A DNA stretch of 64,000 bases. Source: Selenihalanaerobacter shriftii. GTDB taxonomy: Bacteria > Bacillota > Halanaerobiia > Halobacteroidales > Acetohalobiaceae. Each line of letters starts with the position of its first letter. Position 1 is the first letter of the stretch. The translations under genes were made by a program, and so were the position numbers. Where the stretch lies: assembly GCF_900167185.1 (NCBI RefSeq), contig NZ_FUWM01000011.1, forward strand, positions 60,575-124,574. The letters are read 5' to 3'. Positions 19,249 to 28,819 of this stretch are shown piece by piece. The notes under the pieces are model-generated. The model was not told the DNA's origin and ran no database searches. It worked only from the letters and a program-made list of their open reading frames with translations.

Positions 19249-20383
19249 TAATTTCACCTCTGTTATTTAGCTTATCAATAATTAACAACAACTGTTTTAA
19301 ACCTAACTTTACTGGCTCTATTTCCATATACTCATCTTCTCGATGAATATTATCTCCCCGGGTTAATCCAATAGTTACAGCAGGAATACCTAAATTTAAT
19401 GGTAAATTTCCATCGGTACTAGCCGCTTCATACTTAGATTCAATACCCAACTCTTTATGAGTCTGTGATATTATTTTTATTAATTCATGCTCACTAGAAA
19501 TTCTCCCTGCCGGTCTTTCTCCTATTAATTCAAATTCAGTTTTTACTTTATCTTTATTAGCAATACCTTTAATAATATCTTTAAATTCTTTCACTACTTG
19601 CTCTAAATAATTAGATTCTAATGACCTAACCTCCCATAACATTTCAGCCTCTTGAGCAATAGTATTAATTGTTCTCCCACCACTAACTTTTCCTACGTTA
19701 TATGTGGTCTTTTTATTATTAGGTAATTTAAAATCATTTAAAGCTGCAATTGCTTTAGACATAGTATGAATCGCACTAGGTTGACCAAAATCACTCCAGC
19801 TATGACCGCCTGTTGCTTTAAATTTGACTCGCCAACGACTACTTCCAATTGCTTGATTAGTAACCCTACCTAACCCATCTCCTTCTAAAGCAATTACCTC
19901 ATCTACCTTTTCCTCATAATCTTCCATCAATTGGGTCATCCCTTTTAAATTACCAAGTCCCTCTTCACCAACTGTAGCTGCCAAAATCAAATTATAACCC
20001 AATTCAATATTAAATTTATTCAAAACTTTCGCCACTACTAATAATCCTTCTAGCCCCAAACTATTGTCACAAATCCCTGGTGCTGCTACTATGGGATCCT
20101 CTCTTGTCACTTGCAAGTCTACTTCTTCATTAAATACTGTATCCAAGTGAGCAGCTATCATAACAGTAGATGCAGTAGGGTCTACTCTATAAGATGCAAT
20201 AACATTGCCTACTTCATCTTTTCTAATCTTAGTAGCTCCAAATTCTTCTAACTTTTGTTGAATATGATTAGCTCTCTTTTCTTCTTGAAAAGTAGGGGCA
20301 GAAATTTGACTAATTTCTATTGTCTCTTCAATAATTCTATCTATCTTTGCATTAATAAAGTCTAAAACAGCTTCTATCTCCAT
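19235..20383 (-). CDS. M20-family metallopeptidase
   Basis: A 382-aa zinc exopeptidase. Metal and catalytic residues are visible: His79 and Asp81 in AAHLDTVF, Asp106 in ICDNS, and the Glu pair at 140-141 in TVGEEGLG. A dimerisation (lid) domain follows at about 185-295 (ATGGHSWSDFG). It is not a typical DapE or PepT and substrate cannot be assigned. It lies between a sigma-54 activator and asparaginase, so release of asparagine or aspartate from peptides or acylated forms is a reasonable inference. Confidence 0.85.
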   Translation of the reverse strand: MEIEAVLDFINAKIDRIIEETIEISQISAPTFQEEKRANHIQQKLEEFGATKIRKDEVGNVIASYRVDPTASTVMIAAHLDTVFNEEVDLQVTREDPIVAAPGICDNSLGLEGLLVVAKVLNKFNIELGYNLILAATVGEEGLGNLKGMTQLMEDYEEKVDEVIALEGDGLGRVTNQAIGSSRWRVKFKATGGHSWSDFGQPSAIHTMSKAIAALNDFKLPNNKKTTYNVGKVSGGRTINTIAQEAEMLWEVRSLESNYLEQVVKEFKDIIKGIANKDKVKTEFELIGERPAGRISSEHELIKIISQTHKELGIESKYEAASTDGNLPLNLGIPAVTIGLTRGDNIHREDEYMEIEPVKLGLKQLLLIIDKLNNRGEINEED

Positions 20384-20428
20384 AATTTCATCCTTTCCTA
20401 TTAATTTAAGTATAATCTACTTTTATTA

Positions 20429-22483
20429 TTAACTATTTAGCTTCTTTAAAATCTGTATTCCTTTATCCGTAATTTCAGTTCCTTGTCTTCCTCTACCAAT
20501 CTTAACTAAACCCTGTTTTTCTAATTTTTTCAATCTGCTTCTTACCATTTGTGATGAAAGTTGAACTTCATTAATTTTTGCACTCTTAGCTATCTCACGT
20601 CTACCTATATGTTCATCTAACTGTTTAGCTAAATAAAGTTCATTTAAAATAAGTTTATATTCAATTATATCCCCTAATTCCTTTAAATCAACTTTAATTT
20701 TCTCAAGTTCATCTAAATCCCCATCATTGATTCTATGATTATTCTTAAGGTATGGTGGTAAAGCATCTAACCTTACCTTATTATTACATGTTTGTGTAAT
20801 ATATTCTACACAATTTTCTAACTCTCTAATATTTCCCTCCCAATTATAATTATATAATTTACTCATAGTCCCTTTAGTTATCACTAAATCTTCTCTATTA
20901 AACCTTTGCAAAAAGAAGTTAATTAATAATGGAATATCTTCTCTTCTATTATTTAAGTTAGGTATTTCTAAAGGAAGGACATTTAATCTATAATATAAAT
21001 CTTCTCTAAATTTATTTTCATTAATTAATCTTTTTAAGTCTTTATTAGTAGCAGCTATTACTCTAATATCTATAGGTGCCACTTTAGTAGCTCCTATACG
21101 CATCACTTCTTTCTCTTGTAATACTCTCAAGAGCCTAGTTTGAATATTTAAAGGCATATCTCCAATCTCATCTAAAAAGATAGTACCTGTATGAGCTTGT
21201 TCGAAAACTCCTGGTCTTCCACCTTTTTTAGCTCCAGTAAATGCACCATCCTCATATCCAAATAACTCACTTTCTAATAAACTTTCAGGTATTGCAGCAC
21301 AATTAATGGCCACAAATGATGCTTCTGCTCGATTTGAATAATTATGAATTGCTTGAGCAAATAATTCCTTACCGGTTCCACTTTCCCCTTGAATGAGAAT
21401 CGTAGATTCACTTTTAGCTAAATTCTTTGCTTTCTTGATAGCCTTATTTATTGCTTCACTCTCACCTATTATGTCGTTAAATCTATATTTAGCAATATGT
21501 CCTTTATCTTTTAATTTCTTTCTTAGATTCTGTTCTAACTTTTTTACTTCCGTTATATCTTTAAAAGTAGCTAAAGCCCCAATAATCGCTTCGTCTTGCT
21601 TTACAAGAACCCTAGTAGTTACTATCTTTTTATCCCCAACATTCTGTAAAGCATTTATATCCTCAAGGCCTGTTCTTAAAACCTGATGAAGTTTAGTATT
21701 AGGAACCTTGTCTACTACATTCTTATTAATTACATCTTCTGCTTTAATTTCAAAAAAATCTTCAGCCATTTGATTAAAGACTTCTACTTCTTCTCTTTTA
21801 TTAATATAAATTATACCATCATGAACATGATTAATTACTGTCTCTAACATTTTGTTTGCTTTTTCAACCTTTTTTATATTGGTATCTAATTCTTTATTTA
21901 GTTTAACCAATTGTCTGATATGTTTAGAAACTAATAAGTTAGCCTTTTCATCTAATAGATTTAGTTTAATTAGCACCTCTACAATTGTTGTTAAATCTAA
22001 AACTCTACTTCCAATATCAATAATTTGTTCAACACCTTCTGGGACATATTCGACCTCTTCAGGTGTAATAGCTAGTTTTATTTCATCATCTACTTCTTTG
22101 CCCGGATAAGAAAGAATCAACTCTATATGATCAATTCCTGCCTCTTTTAAGATCGTCTCTGTCTCCTGAGCTGCTAACTTAGTATTATTGACTAATAATA
22201 CCTGCTTACCTGTAGATATTTTAATTAGCTTTTCTAAAGAAGAGATATCTAATGATCTTCTAGCAAAAACAACTTCACTATCCTTTGAAACATATTTATT
22301 TACCTTCCCATTTAATGAATTGGTTGATAAGATTAAATCTACTTGAACAACTTCTTCTAAATCATTAATTACATACCCTACAATATTTACTTTATCTTTT
22401 AATACCTCAGTTAACTGCTCTTTAAAAAGATGATTTGTTGCTTCACTCATAGTTATAATTGCTAATTCTTTCTTCTTTGACAT
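20429..22483 (-). CDS. Sigma-54-dependent transcriptional activator (PAS, AAA+, winged helix)
   Basis: A 684-aa enhancer-binding protein. The N-terminal 170 residues resemble a receptor fold of the PrpR-N type (low certainty). A coiled coil and PAS domain follow (about 205-320), then the AAA+ domain with Walker A GESGTGKE, intact GAFTGA for sigma-54 contact, and Walker B IFLDEIGDM. The C-terminus is not a FIS helix but resembles a winged helix (ending KQGLVKIGRGRQGTEITDKG). I chose the ATG at 22483 with GAGGTG upstream over a TTG at 22528. It likely controls the aspartate genes; one candidate -24/-12 promoter lies at 17923. Confidence 0.88.
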   Translation of the reverse strand: MSKKKELAIITMSEATNHLFKEQLTEVLKDKVNIVGYVINDLEEVVQVDLILSTNSLNGKVNKYVSKDSEVVFARRSLDISSLEKLIKISTGKQVLLVNNTKLAAQETETILKEAGIDHIELILSYPGKEVDDEIKLAITPEEVEYVPEGVEQIIDIGSRVLDLTTIVEVLIKLNLLDEKANLLVSKHIRQLVKLNKELDTNIKKVEKANKMLETVINHVHDGIIYINKREEVEVFNQMAEDFFEIKAEDVINKNVVDKVPNTKLHQVLRTGLEDINALQNVGDKKIVTTRVLVKQDEAIIGALATFKDITEVKKLEQNLRKKLKDKGHIAKYRFNDIIGESEAINKAIKKAKNLAKSESTILIQGESGTGKELFAQAIHNYSNRAEASFVAINCAAIPESLLESELFGYEDGAFTGAKKGGRPGVFEQAHTGTIFLDEIGDMPLNIQTRLLRVLQEKEVMRIGATKVAPIDIRVIAATNKDLKRLINENKFREDLYYRLNVLPLEIPNLNNRREDIPLLINFFLQRFNREDLVITKGTMSKLYNYNWEGNIRELENCVEYITQTCNNKVRLDALPPYLKNNHRINDGDLDELEKIKVDLKELGDIIEYKLILNELYLAKQLDEHIGRREIAKSAKINEVQLSSQMVRSRLKKLEKQGLVKIGRGRQGTEITDKGIQILKKLNS

Positions 22484-22563
22484 CCCTTTCACCTCAGAAT
22501 TTATTTTCTCATCTATTTTTTTCGACAAAACAATTTATATTCCTGTGCCTAAATTCCTTGACA

Positions 22564-22611
22564 ATAAAAATAGGTTATAATAGAAATATTTCTATTATAA
22601 CCTATTTTTAT
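22564..22611 (-). terminator. 48-nt perfect palindrome between DUF4387 gene and sigma-54 activator
   Basis: Two 24-nt arms pair without mismatch or spacer (arm core AAAAATAGGTTATAATAG). It lies 10 nt after the DUF4387 stop and ends in T5 on the minus strand, so it probably terminates the methylaspartate operon. The same AATAGGT/ACCTATT half-sites occur upstream of maeB. Confidence 0.6.
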
Positions 22612-22620
22612 AATCATATA

Positions 22621-22947
22621 TTAATCCCATGGTATTTCAATTTTTAAAAGTGGAGCATGTTGTTGAGCACCATATACATCGGTTTCACCGATAGCTCCTG
22701 AAGAGAATGGTCGAACAATAGTCGCCTTAATAGCCTTTGCAGGATCATAATTTATTACTGAAATTACATCCTCTAATTTAATATCATATAATTCAGCTAT
22801 TAATTCTTCATTAATTACTCCTGATGATTTAACTTCTTCATAAATCTCAAAACTCTTAAATATAAAATCAAATGTCAACTCATAAGGACCTGCATTCTTA
22901 CTTCTAATTACATCTACTAACTCTCTGATATTCTTAGTCTTTGGCAT
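22621..22947 (-). CDS. DUF4387 family protein
   Basis: A 108-aa protein recognised as DUF4387 from its small alpha/beta pattern and the segment RPFSSGAIGETDVYGAQQHA. It starts 13 nt after the AtuA-like gene. DUF4387 and AtuA-like proteins occur side by side or fused in many genomes, so they probably form one enzyme. The reaction is not known to me. Position in the glutamate mutase/methylaspartase operon suggests a step after mesaconate. Confidence 0.8.
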   Translation of the reverse strand: MPKTKNIRELVDVIRSKNAGPYELTFDFIFKSFEIYEEVKSSGVINEELIAELYDIKLEDVISVINYDPAKAIKATIVRPFSSGAIGETDVYGAQQHAPLLKIEIPWD

Positions 22948-22960
22948 TTTATCACCTTCT

Positions 22961-24319
22961 TTATATTTCCTCTATTTTTATTGGGAATAACTCACATGGA
23001 TCATCTACCTTAATTAAATGATAAAGATTAAATTCATACACTACACCGGCTTTAAGGTCTGATGGTGAATACGGAAATGCCAGATTACCAGCAGTAGCTA
23101 CTCTTCCAGGATATCCATAATGTAACATAGTTGATCTAGCAAAACTACATATTGTATTGGCTAACTCTTGAGTATTAGCCACAACTTCAAGAATAATTCC
23201 TACTTCATGAGATAAAACCTCCGGTTCTGGTTCTAAATCCCCCATTACTCCATTTTGGCCATATACTCTAAAGATCAAATCATAATCATCTTCAGATAAG
23301 TCATCAAAATTATCTCTAACTGTATCTCTAACAACCTCTATTATATGATCTAGCTTCTCAATCATAATTGGATCTCTAGTTCCCGCAATAGATAATGTCC
23401 GATACCCTACTTCTTTAGCTCCCTCTAATTTAATTGTATATTCATCACTTTCAATGAATTTACTTCCGCTTACTTTTACAGTTCGCTCATCATATTCTTC
23501 AAATTCTGTCTCTGAAAGGTCAATAATTCCACCAGGCCCATGTAATTTAAACGGATTAGCTTTTTCATAAAGAGTATGAGCAGCTACAGAAGTAGTTGTA
23601 CATTTTCGTTCATGATTTAACGGCTCTAACAGAAAATGATCTTCTCTTAACGTTCCAAACATACAATCACTACCGCTACCTGGATTAGCAGCTATTGAAG
23701 CACACTCCATAATTTTGCCCATATGTAATGCTAAGCCCGCTGGGAATCCTTCTCTAATGCAGTAAGCTGCAAAAACTGTAGGATCATAAGCTCTACCGGC
23801 TACAATTACTTCAGAGCCTTCATCTAAAGCTTTGATAATAGGTTCTACCCCCATCTGTCCAACAATTCTAGTACTAGCTTTTATCTCTGCTTCATTCGTT
23901 TCTTCGACTGGTGCCAATGGAGAAACTCCATCTTTTTTAAAGATATCTAATATTAAGTCTTTATCTTGTTCAGACTGAATAGTTGCTAATTTAAAACTTA
24001 AATTCTGCTCCTGAGCTATTTCTTTTACTATCTCAGTACACCATTCCAAATGAGGTGCACCTCCTGCTCCACCGGCAGTACCTAGAATAACTGGTATATC
24101 TCTTTGTTGACCTGCTTCAATCATCAATTCTAAATCTCGTTTAACGGCTTTTCGATCAGTAAAAGATACTCCTGCTCCTAAATAATAAGGACCAGGGTCC
24201 GTAGAACCTGCATCTACTGCTATTAAATCCGGTTCTTTCTCTAAACCTCTTTCAAACGAATCAACCGGAAATCCATACCCTAATATTGCTGTGGGAGATA
24301 GAATTTTTAATTCCTTCAT
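22961..24319 (-). CDS. AtuA-like protein (DUF1446, acyclic terpene utilisation family)
   Basis: A 452-aa DUF1446/AtuA-family protein. Glycine-rich segments LGTAGGAGGAPH and VAGRAYDPTVFAAY and the motif NPFKLHGPGGIIDL are visible. The family name comes from a terpene-degradation operon in Pseudomonas, but the biochemical role is unclear, and terpene use is unlikely here. It lies 18 nt after methylaspartate ammonia-lyase and 13 nt before DUF4387. No citramalate lyase genes are in the window, so this pair is a candidate for handling mesaconate or citramalate; that is inference. Confidence 0.82.
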   Translation of the reverse strand: MKELKILSPTAILGYGFPVDSFERGLEKEPDLIAVDAGSTDPGPYYLGAGVSFTDRKAVKRDLELMIEAGQQRDIPVILGTAGGAGGAPHLEWCTEIVKEIAQEQNLSFKLATIQSEQDKDLILDIFKKDGVSPLAPVEETNEAEIKASTRIVGQMGVEPIIKALDEGSEVIVAGRAYDPTVFAAYCIREGFPAGLALHMGKIMECASIAANPGSGSDCMFGTLREDHFLLEPLNHERKCTTTSVAAHTLYEKANPFKLHGPGGIIDLSETEFEEYDERTVKVSGSKFIESDEYTIKLEGAKEVGYRTLSIAGTRDPIMIEKLDHIIEVVRDTVRDNFDDLSEDDYDLIFRVYGQNGVMGDLEPEPEVLSHEVGIILEVVANTQELANTICSFARSTMLHYGYPGRVATAGNLAFPYSPSDLKAGVVYEFNLYHLIKVDDPCELFPIKIEEI

Positions 24320-24337
24320 TTATAACACCTCCTATAA

Positions 24338-25585
24338 TTATAGTCTTTGACTCACCCGAAGTAAACTCAACACTCTTTCCATTTCATTTTTCACAATCAT
24401 TAAACCTTCATCTACCCCCATACCTGGTTTAGCAAGCATTTGATCTGGTCTAGTTGCTAAAGCTAAATTAACACAAATCTGAGCTGAACGTTCAGTTTCA
24501 TTACAAGTTCCACCTTGATAAGCTCCAACACCATTCTCTTTACAATAAAGTACTGCTTCTATAGTATTATTAATTCCACCTAAATCTGGAGTCTTAATCT
24601 GTACTATATCTGCCGCTTCTTCATCAACAAACATCTTAATATCTTCTAATGTATTACACCATTCATCAGCAACTAACTCTACATCTATATCCTGTTTCTT
24701 TACTTCTTCTCTTAAGGCCTTCATGTCCTTAATCTGAGCTTTTCTACTTCCAGAATCCATCGGTCCTTCTATCCTAAGTGTATACGGCTGAGCTGCTTCA
24801 TCTAATCCTTTTAAATACTCTGCCATTTTTTCTGGATCATTATCAAAAGCTAAACCAATAGTCCCATAAACATCAATATGAAAGATAGGTTGATAATCTT
24901 CTTCATTCTTAAGCTCTTCAACTCTATCTTTTAACCATTTAACATATTCTAATAATTTTTCACCATTCTCGCCTAACTTTTCTTTTACATTATTAATTAA
25001 CCCATGAGGTAAAACATCAGCATGTTTAATAATCATCTTATCAGCATTTAGATATCGGTCATCACCAGTTTGAGTAAAGATAGGTACTGGCTTTACACTT
25101 AATTCTAAACCATATTCTTCAGCTACTACTTCAGTCATCGTCTTCTTCTTAGCTTTAGCTACAGCATCTAATAATACTTGAGTAAGTCCATACCGAATAG
25201 CAGTATGCAATCTTTTACCATTTACTTTAAAATTATCAAATTCTTCTGCTAACTCTCTAAAACTATTTAACTCTTTTCCAATTAATTCTGGTCCGATCTT
25301 CTCCTCAATAATCGGTATAAACTCTTCGGCTAAAAATAACGGATCTCTACCACCAGCTCCTGAATATTGTACAGCAGCACAATCTCCATAAGCAACTTGA
25401 CCATCTTCTAAAATAATCATAATGGAAATAGACTCACCTGCTTGACGAATAGAAGTAAATCCCTCAGTAATTGCCTCTCCTATATATGTAACTCCATCAT
25501 GTTCAGCACCGTCTTTAATTGCTTGTTGATCATCAAAGTAGAATCCTGTTAATCCTGGAGATGTAACAATTTCTTTTATCTTCAT
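24338..25585 (-). CDS. mal: Methylaspartate ammonia-lyase
   Basis: A 415-aa enolase-superfamily enzyme that eliminates ammonia from (2S,3S)-3-methylaspartate to give mesaconate. Recognisable parts are IVTSPGLTGFYFDDQQAIK at the N-terminus, ADEWCNTLEDI, and QIKTPDLGGINNT, which carries the catalytic lysine. ATG has AAAGGGGG upstream. It is normally encoded next to glutamate mutase, as here, although 351 bp of repeats separate it from glmE. Confidence 0.95.
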   Translation of the reverse strand: MKIKEIVTSPGLTGFYFDDQQAIKDGAEHDGVTYIGEAITEGFTSIRQAGESISIMIILEDGQVAYGDCAAVQYSGAGGRDPLFLAEEFIPIIEEKIGPELIGKELNSFRELAEEFDNFKVNGKRLHTAIRYGLTQVLLDAVAKAKKKTMTEVVAEEYGLELSVKPVPIFTQTGDDRYLNADKMIIKHADVLPHGLINNVKEKLGENGEKLLEYVKWLKDRVEELKNEEDYQPIFHIDVYGTIGLAFDNDPEKMAEYLKGLDEAAQPYTLRIEGPMDSGSRKAQIKDMKALREEVKKQDIDVELVADEWCNTLEDIKMFVDEEAADIVQIKTPDLGGINNTIEAVLYCKENGVGAYQGGTCNETERSAQICVNLALATRPDQMLAKPGMGVDEGLMIVKNEMERVLSLLRVSQRL

Positions 25586-25650
25586 TTTTACTTCCCCCTT
25601 TAATAGAGCATAAATAACAACTGATAAATAGAATTATTAAATAATGAAGG

Positions 25651-25708
25651 TTAAGTGGTGAGAAGTAAGTATGAAACATTAGTGTGGGTAAAAGTTCTCA
25701 CCACTTAA
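25651..25708. repeat. Long hairpin with 14-bp arms upstream of mal
   Basis: TTAAGTGGTGAGAA (25651-25664) and its exact complement (25695-25708) enclose 30 nt. It lies between the 58-bp tandem repeats and the mal start. No T-tract follows, so it looks more like an mRNA processing or stability hairpin than a terminator. Confidence 0.6.
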
Positions 25709-25726
25709 AGCTTATAAACCAACCAT

Positions 25727-25956
25727 CCAGCCTAAAAACCAAGGCTGGCTGTGGACGTAGGATTATGTTCTGGGTTTTCCTCATCCAGCCTATAAACCAA
25801 GGCTGGCTATGGACGTAGGATTATGTTCTTGGTTTTCCTCTACCAGCCTATAAAACAAGGCTGGCTATGGATTTGGGTTTACGTTCTGGGTTTTCCTCTA
25901 CCAGCCTATAAAACAAGGCTGGCTATGGATTTGGGTTTACGTTCTGGGTTTTCCTA
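25727..25956. repeat. Four tandem 58-bp repeats, each with a hairpin, overlapping the glmE 3' end
   Basis: Units begin at 25727, 25785, 25843 and 25901 and are 58 bp apart. Each starts with a stem-loop, CCAGCCT and AGGCTGG around 8 nt, and ends with TTCTGGGTTTTCC (one base differs in unit 2). Units 3 and 4 are nearly identical; units 1 and 2 have drifted. The last unit contains the stop codon and final residues GKPRT of glmE, and the older units can still read those codons and a stop. The array appears to have grown by duplicating the glmE 3' end. Together with the 25651-25708 hairpin it fills the gap between glmE and mal. Confidence 0.9.
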
Positions 25957-27385
25957 CTAACATCCCTTTACCAATAGCATAAATATCATCAATTACCATT
26001 TGAAAACTTGGATCTCTTTCTTCATCTTTACCTCTTTCTTCTAATTTTTCTTTATTGAAATTAATTACTTCTTCAGAGAATGGTAAATTTCCATGATTTA
26101 AATAACGGACTGCGCCATTATTATCTCTAGCCGGTAATAAGTTACCTGCATTGTATTTACTTGGAGCAAATGGAATATCTAAAACTCCTGCTTCAAAAGC
26201 TCTAACTGTTCCTTTAGCCAAATCTCCTTTACCTAATTCAAAGACTCGATTAAGTATCTCTTTAGTCTCTTTTTTAATCATCTCTTTTTCCTTTTCTAAA
26301 ACACCATTAGGCATAAAATGTTGATCCTTTAACATATTAACTACTTGCTTAGTTGTTTTCAATCCTTGAGCATTTGCTTCCTTAGTTGGTACTCCTAAAG
26401 CTTCATGAGGGGTCTTTACTATTACTTTAGTAGCTTGTGCTAATGCAGCAGTTGCTCCTCCCCATGAAATAACCCCAAATGCTTGAGATTCATCTTGTGG
26501 GAAACCACCCATCCACTGATGAAATACTGTAGTTAAAACTATATCATCATATTCTGATAAATATTCTTCAGCTAATTCTTCTAAAGTCTGAATAGCTGCT
26601 ACATCTTGTGTTAGGTTTCCACACTGTCCATATCCTAGAGTAATATTCTTAACACCTTGTTCAGCTGCCAAAAGTCCTTCAATAATGGCTACACTATGAG
26701 ATATAGACGGTGGTACTAATGTTCCCGTTAGGGGACCAAATGGTTCTCTATTAATTGAAATTCCCTTTTCTTCATAATATCCAATTAATCTATCAACATA
26801 CTGCCAATCATAAATAGTCTTTTCAATAGAAACATCTTTAGCATAAGGAATATTATAAGAAATTCCACCACCTTCATAACTAGTAAAACCACCAGCTAAA
26901 GTAATCTCCGCTAATAGTCTAGCATCCGGTGTTCCATGTCTAACCTGAACTGGAGCATCTAAGGATTCAATTACTTTCCTGCATCCCTTAATACCATGGT
27001 TAACTGCTGGAAATCCATTTAACATTGAACGTTCTTCAGTTTTACTCTGTTTAATACCCTCTTCAGCCTCTTGGTATTTATTCTGTCTTGTATAACTATC
27101 AATGGTAGTCGGCAATAAATCAGCCTGACCTTCTTCTTTTAAAAATTTAAGTAACTCAACATGTTCATCGATTAAAGCTACCCCTGCTCTAGGTTGAGTT
27201 AAGGTAATTTTTTCTTCTTTAGCTTCAATTAATTTCTTGGACATATCCTTCTGCTCTGGTAGAGATTTATGATATTCAATAGCATCTTCTAAATCAACTT
27301 CAGCTCCTGTATCCCACTGCTTTAAAACTTCCTCTCTAATCTGCATAAATTTATCTAAGCTCCACTTTTTATTTTTTAGTTTCAT
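25937..27385 (-). CDS. glmE: Glutamate mutase (methylaspartate mutase) epsilon subunit
   Basis: The 482-aa catalytic TIM-barrel subunit of B12-dependent glutamate mutase, which rearranges L-glutamate to 3-methylaspartate with GlmS. Typical segments: [49 protein letters not shown] and [14 protein letters not shown]. It starts 12 nt after glmL with AAGGAGG upstream. Its last five codons and stop lie in the 58-bp tandem repeat. Confidence 0.97.
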   Translation of the reverse strand: MKLKNKKWSLDKFMQIREEVLKQWDTGAEVDLEDAIEYHKSLPEQKDMSKKLIEAKEEKITLTQPRAGVALIDEHVELLKFLKEEGQADLLPTTIDSYTRQNKYQEAEEGIKQSKTEERSMLNGFPAVNHGIKGCRKVIESLDAPVQVRHGTPDARLLAEITLAGGFTSYEGGGISYNIPYAKDVSIEKTIYDWQYVDRLIGYYEEKGISINREPFGPLTGTLVPPSISHSVAIIEGLLAAEQGVKNITLGYGQCGNLTQDVAAIQTLEELAEEYLSEYDDIVLTTVFHQWMGGFPQDESQAFGVISWGGATAALAQATKVIVKTPHEALGVPTKEANAQGLKTTKQVVNMLKDQHFMPNGVLEKEKEMIKKETKEILNRVFELGKGDLAKGTVRAFEAGVLDIPFAPSKYNAGNLLPARDNNGAVRYLNHGNLPFSEEVINFNKEKLEERGKDEERDPSFQMVIDDIYAIGKGMLVGKPRT

Positions 27386-27397
27386 TCCTCTTCCTCC

Positions 27398-28792
27398 TTA
27401 GTTAAGCTTTTTAAGATGTTTTTTAGCCAATCTAACAGCCTTAGACTTTGAAATTTCCATCAATAAGCCAATAGCTGCCAAAATATATTTATCATCTAGC
27501 ATTAATTTAGGTTCCATAGGAGCTAGAATAGTAGGATCTGTTTCAGTAAATAGCCCTTCTTTTAATATTGTATTAGGTGCTTTACTATGAACCAGAACTC
27601 CCCCTGTTCCTATAATTAAATTTAAATCTGTTAAATCTTTACCATATTGAATATATTCTGTTCCAAAAGGAGTATAAGTAGTCTGTATCTGACCTACATG
27701 TCTTTGTACAGCTAATTTAGTAGCTATTTTAGCAATAGCCGAATCAATCTTTTCTTCTAGTTCATTCTGAGGTATATACTCAACATTCTTTCTAACTTTA
27801 TTAATATATTCTTCTAAATCATCCTCTGTTACTCCTTCTGAAAGATAACTTAATATTTCTTTATTTCTAACTAATTCTAACAAGGCTGGAGCACTATAAC
27901 GCATTCCTAAATCGCCTTCAACTGTTCTTTTAACATACGGCTCTACCAAACCTTTTACCTTAACTCCACTTTTAGTAGGAGTTCCTTTAGCTATTGAGTG
28001 AATATCAGTAGTAGCTCCACCAATATCAACTATTAGTAGTTCACCTAAGCCCTCCTCATTATCTGTTCCTTCAGCAATTAACTTAGCAGCATTCATGACG
28101 GCTGAAGGTGTAGGCATAATCACTTGGTTTATATACTCTTTTGCTTTAGATAAACCTTTAGCATGAATGATCTTATCTAAAAATATTTTCCTAATTATTT
28201 CTCTAGCAGGTTTAATATTTAATTCTTCTAATTTAGGCATTACATTAGCAGTAACGTACACTTCCTTTTGTCCATCTACTAAAATATTCTCTGCTTTTTG
28301 AGCAGCAACTTTATTACCAGCTATTACAATAGGAGTAGATAATTTAGATTCTGCAAATACTTTTGCATTATGCAATATTACATCTTTATTCCCCCCGTCT
28401 GTTCCTCCAGCTAAAAGAATGATATCTGGTTCTTCTATTATTATTTCATCTAGTTCATTTGCTGTTAGTTCATAAGAATATACATTAGCTACCTTAGCTC
28501 CTGCTCCTAAAGCAGCTCTCTTAGCTGCTTCGGCAGTTAATTCAGGTACTAAACCAACTGCTATCATCTTTAGTCCGCCAGCTGCGCTACTACAAGCTAA
28601 ACGGTGTTCTACATCATTTAAATCAATTCCCTGGTCAACTAAATTATCTAAAACTTTTTTTATCCCAATCGTCACATCATCCTGTACAGTTGTTAAAGCT
28701 TTAGCTTGAGCTTTTAATTCAATTTTGTCTAAATCTACAACTATAGCTTTAGTATAAGTACTTCCTATATCGAATAATAAAGTTAACCCCAT
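27398..28792 (-). CDS. glmL: Glutamate mutase-associated ATPase GlmL/MutL
   Basis: A 464-aa ASKHA-fold protein. The phosphate-binding motif LLFDIGSTYTKA is at the N-terminus, ILLAGGTDGGNKD at about 125, and IVDIGGATTDIHS at about 250. MutL proteins are thought to reactivate the coenzyme-B12 mutase by exchanging damaged cobalamin. It is encoded between glmS and glmE in the standard order. Confidence 0.95.
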   Translation of the reverse strand: MGLTLLFDIGSTYTKAIVVDLDKIELKAQAKALTTVQDDVTIGIKKVLDNLVDQGIDLNDVEHRLACSSAAGGLKMIAVGLVPELTAEAAKRAALGAGAKVANVYSYELTANELDEIIIEEPDIILLAGGTDGGNKDVILHNAKVFAESKLSTPIVIAGNKVAAQKAENILVDGQKEVYVTANVMPKLEELNIKPAREIIRKIFLDKIIHAKGLSKAKEYINQVIMPTPSAVMNAAKLIAEGTDNEEGLGELLIVDIGGATTDIHSIAKGTPTKSGVKVKGLVEPYVKRTVEGDLGMRYSAPALLELVRNKEILSYLSEGVTEDDLEEYINKVRKNVEYIPQNELEEKIDSAIAKIATKLAVQRHVGQIQTTYTPFGTEYIQYGKDLTDLNLIIGTGGVLVHSKAPNTILKEGLFTETDPTILAPMEPKLMLDDKYILAAIGLLMEISKSKAVRLAKKHLKKLN

Positions 28793-28819
28793 AGAATCAC
28801 CCCGTTAAATAATTAATAA

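Noticed and set aside
22526..22528. TTG start for the sigma-54 activator, and similar TTG/GTG starts for glmS, ansA and the SARP-type gene
   Set aside because: In each case a downstream ATG has a well-placed ribosome site and gives the expected N-terminus; the upstream codon lies in or before that site.
25727..25956. CRISPR array suggested by regular repeats
   Set aside because: Units are contiguous 58-bp tandem copies with no unique spacers, and one overlaps a coding end.
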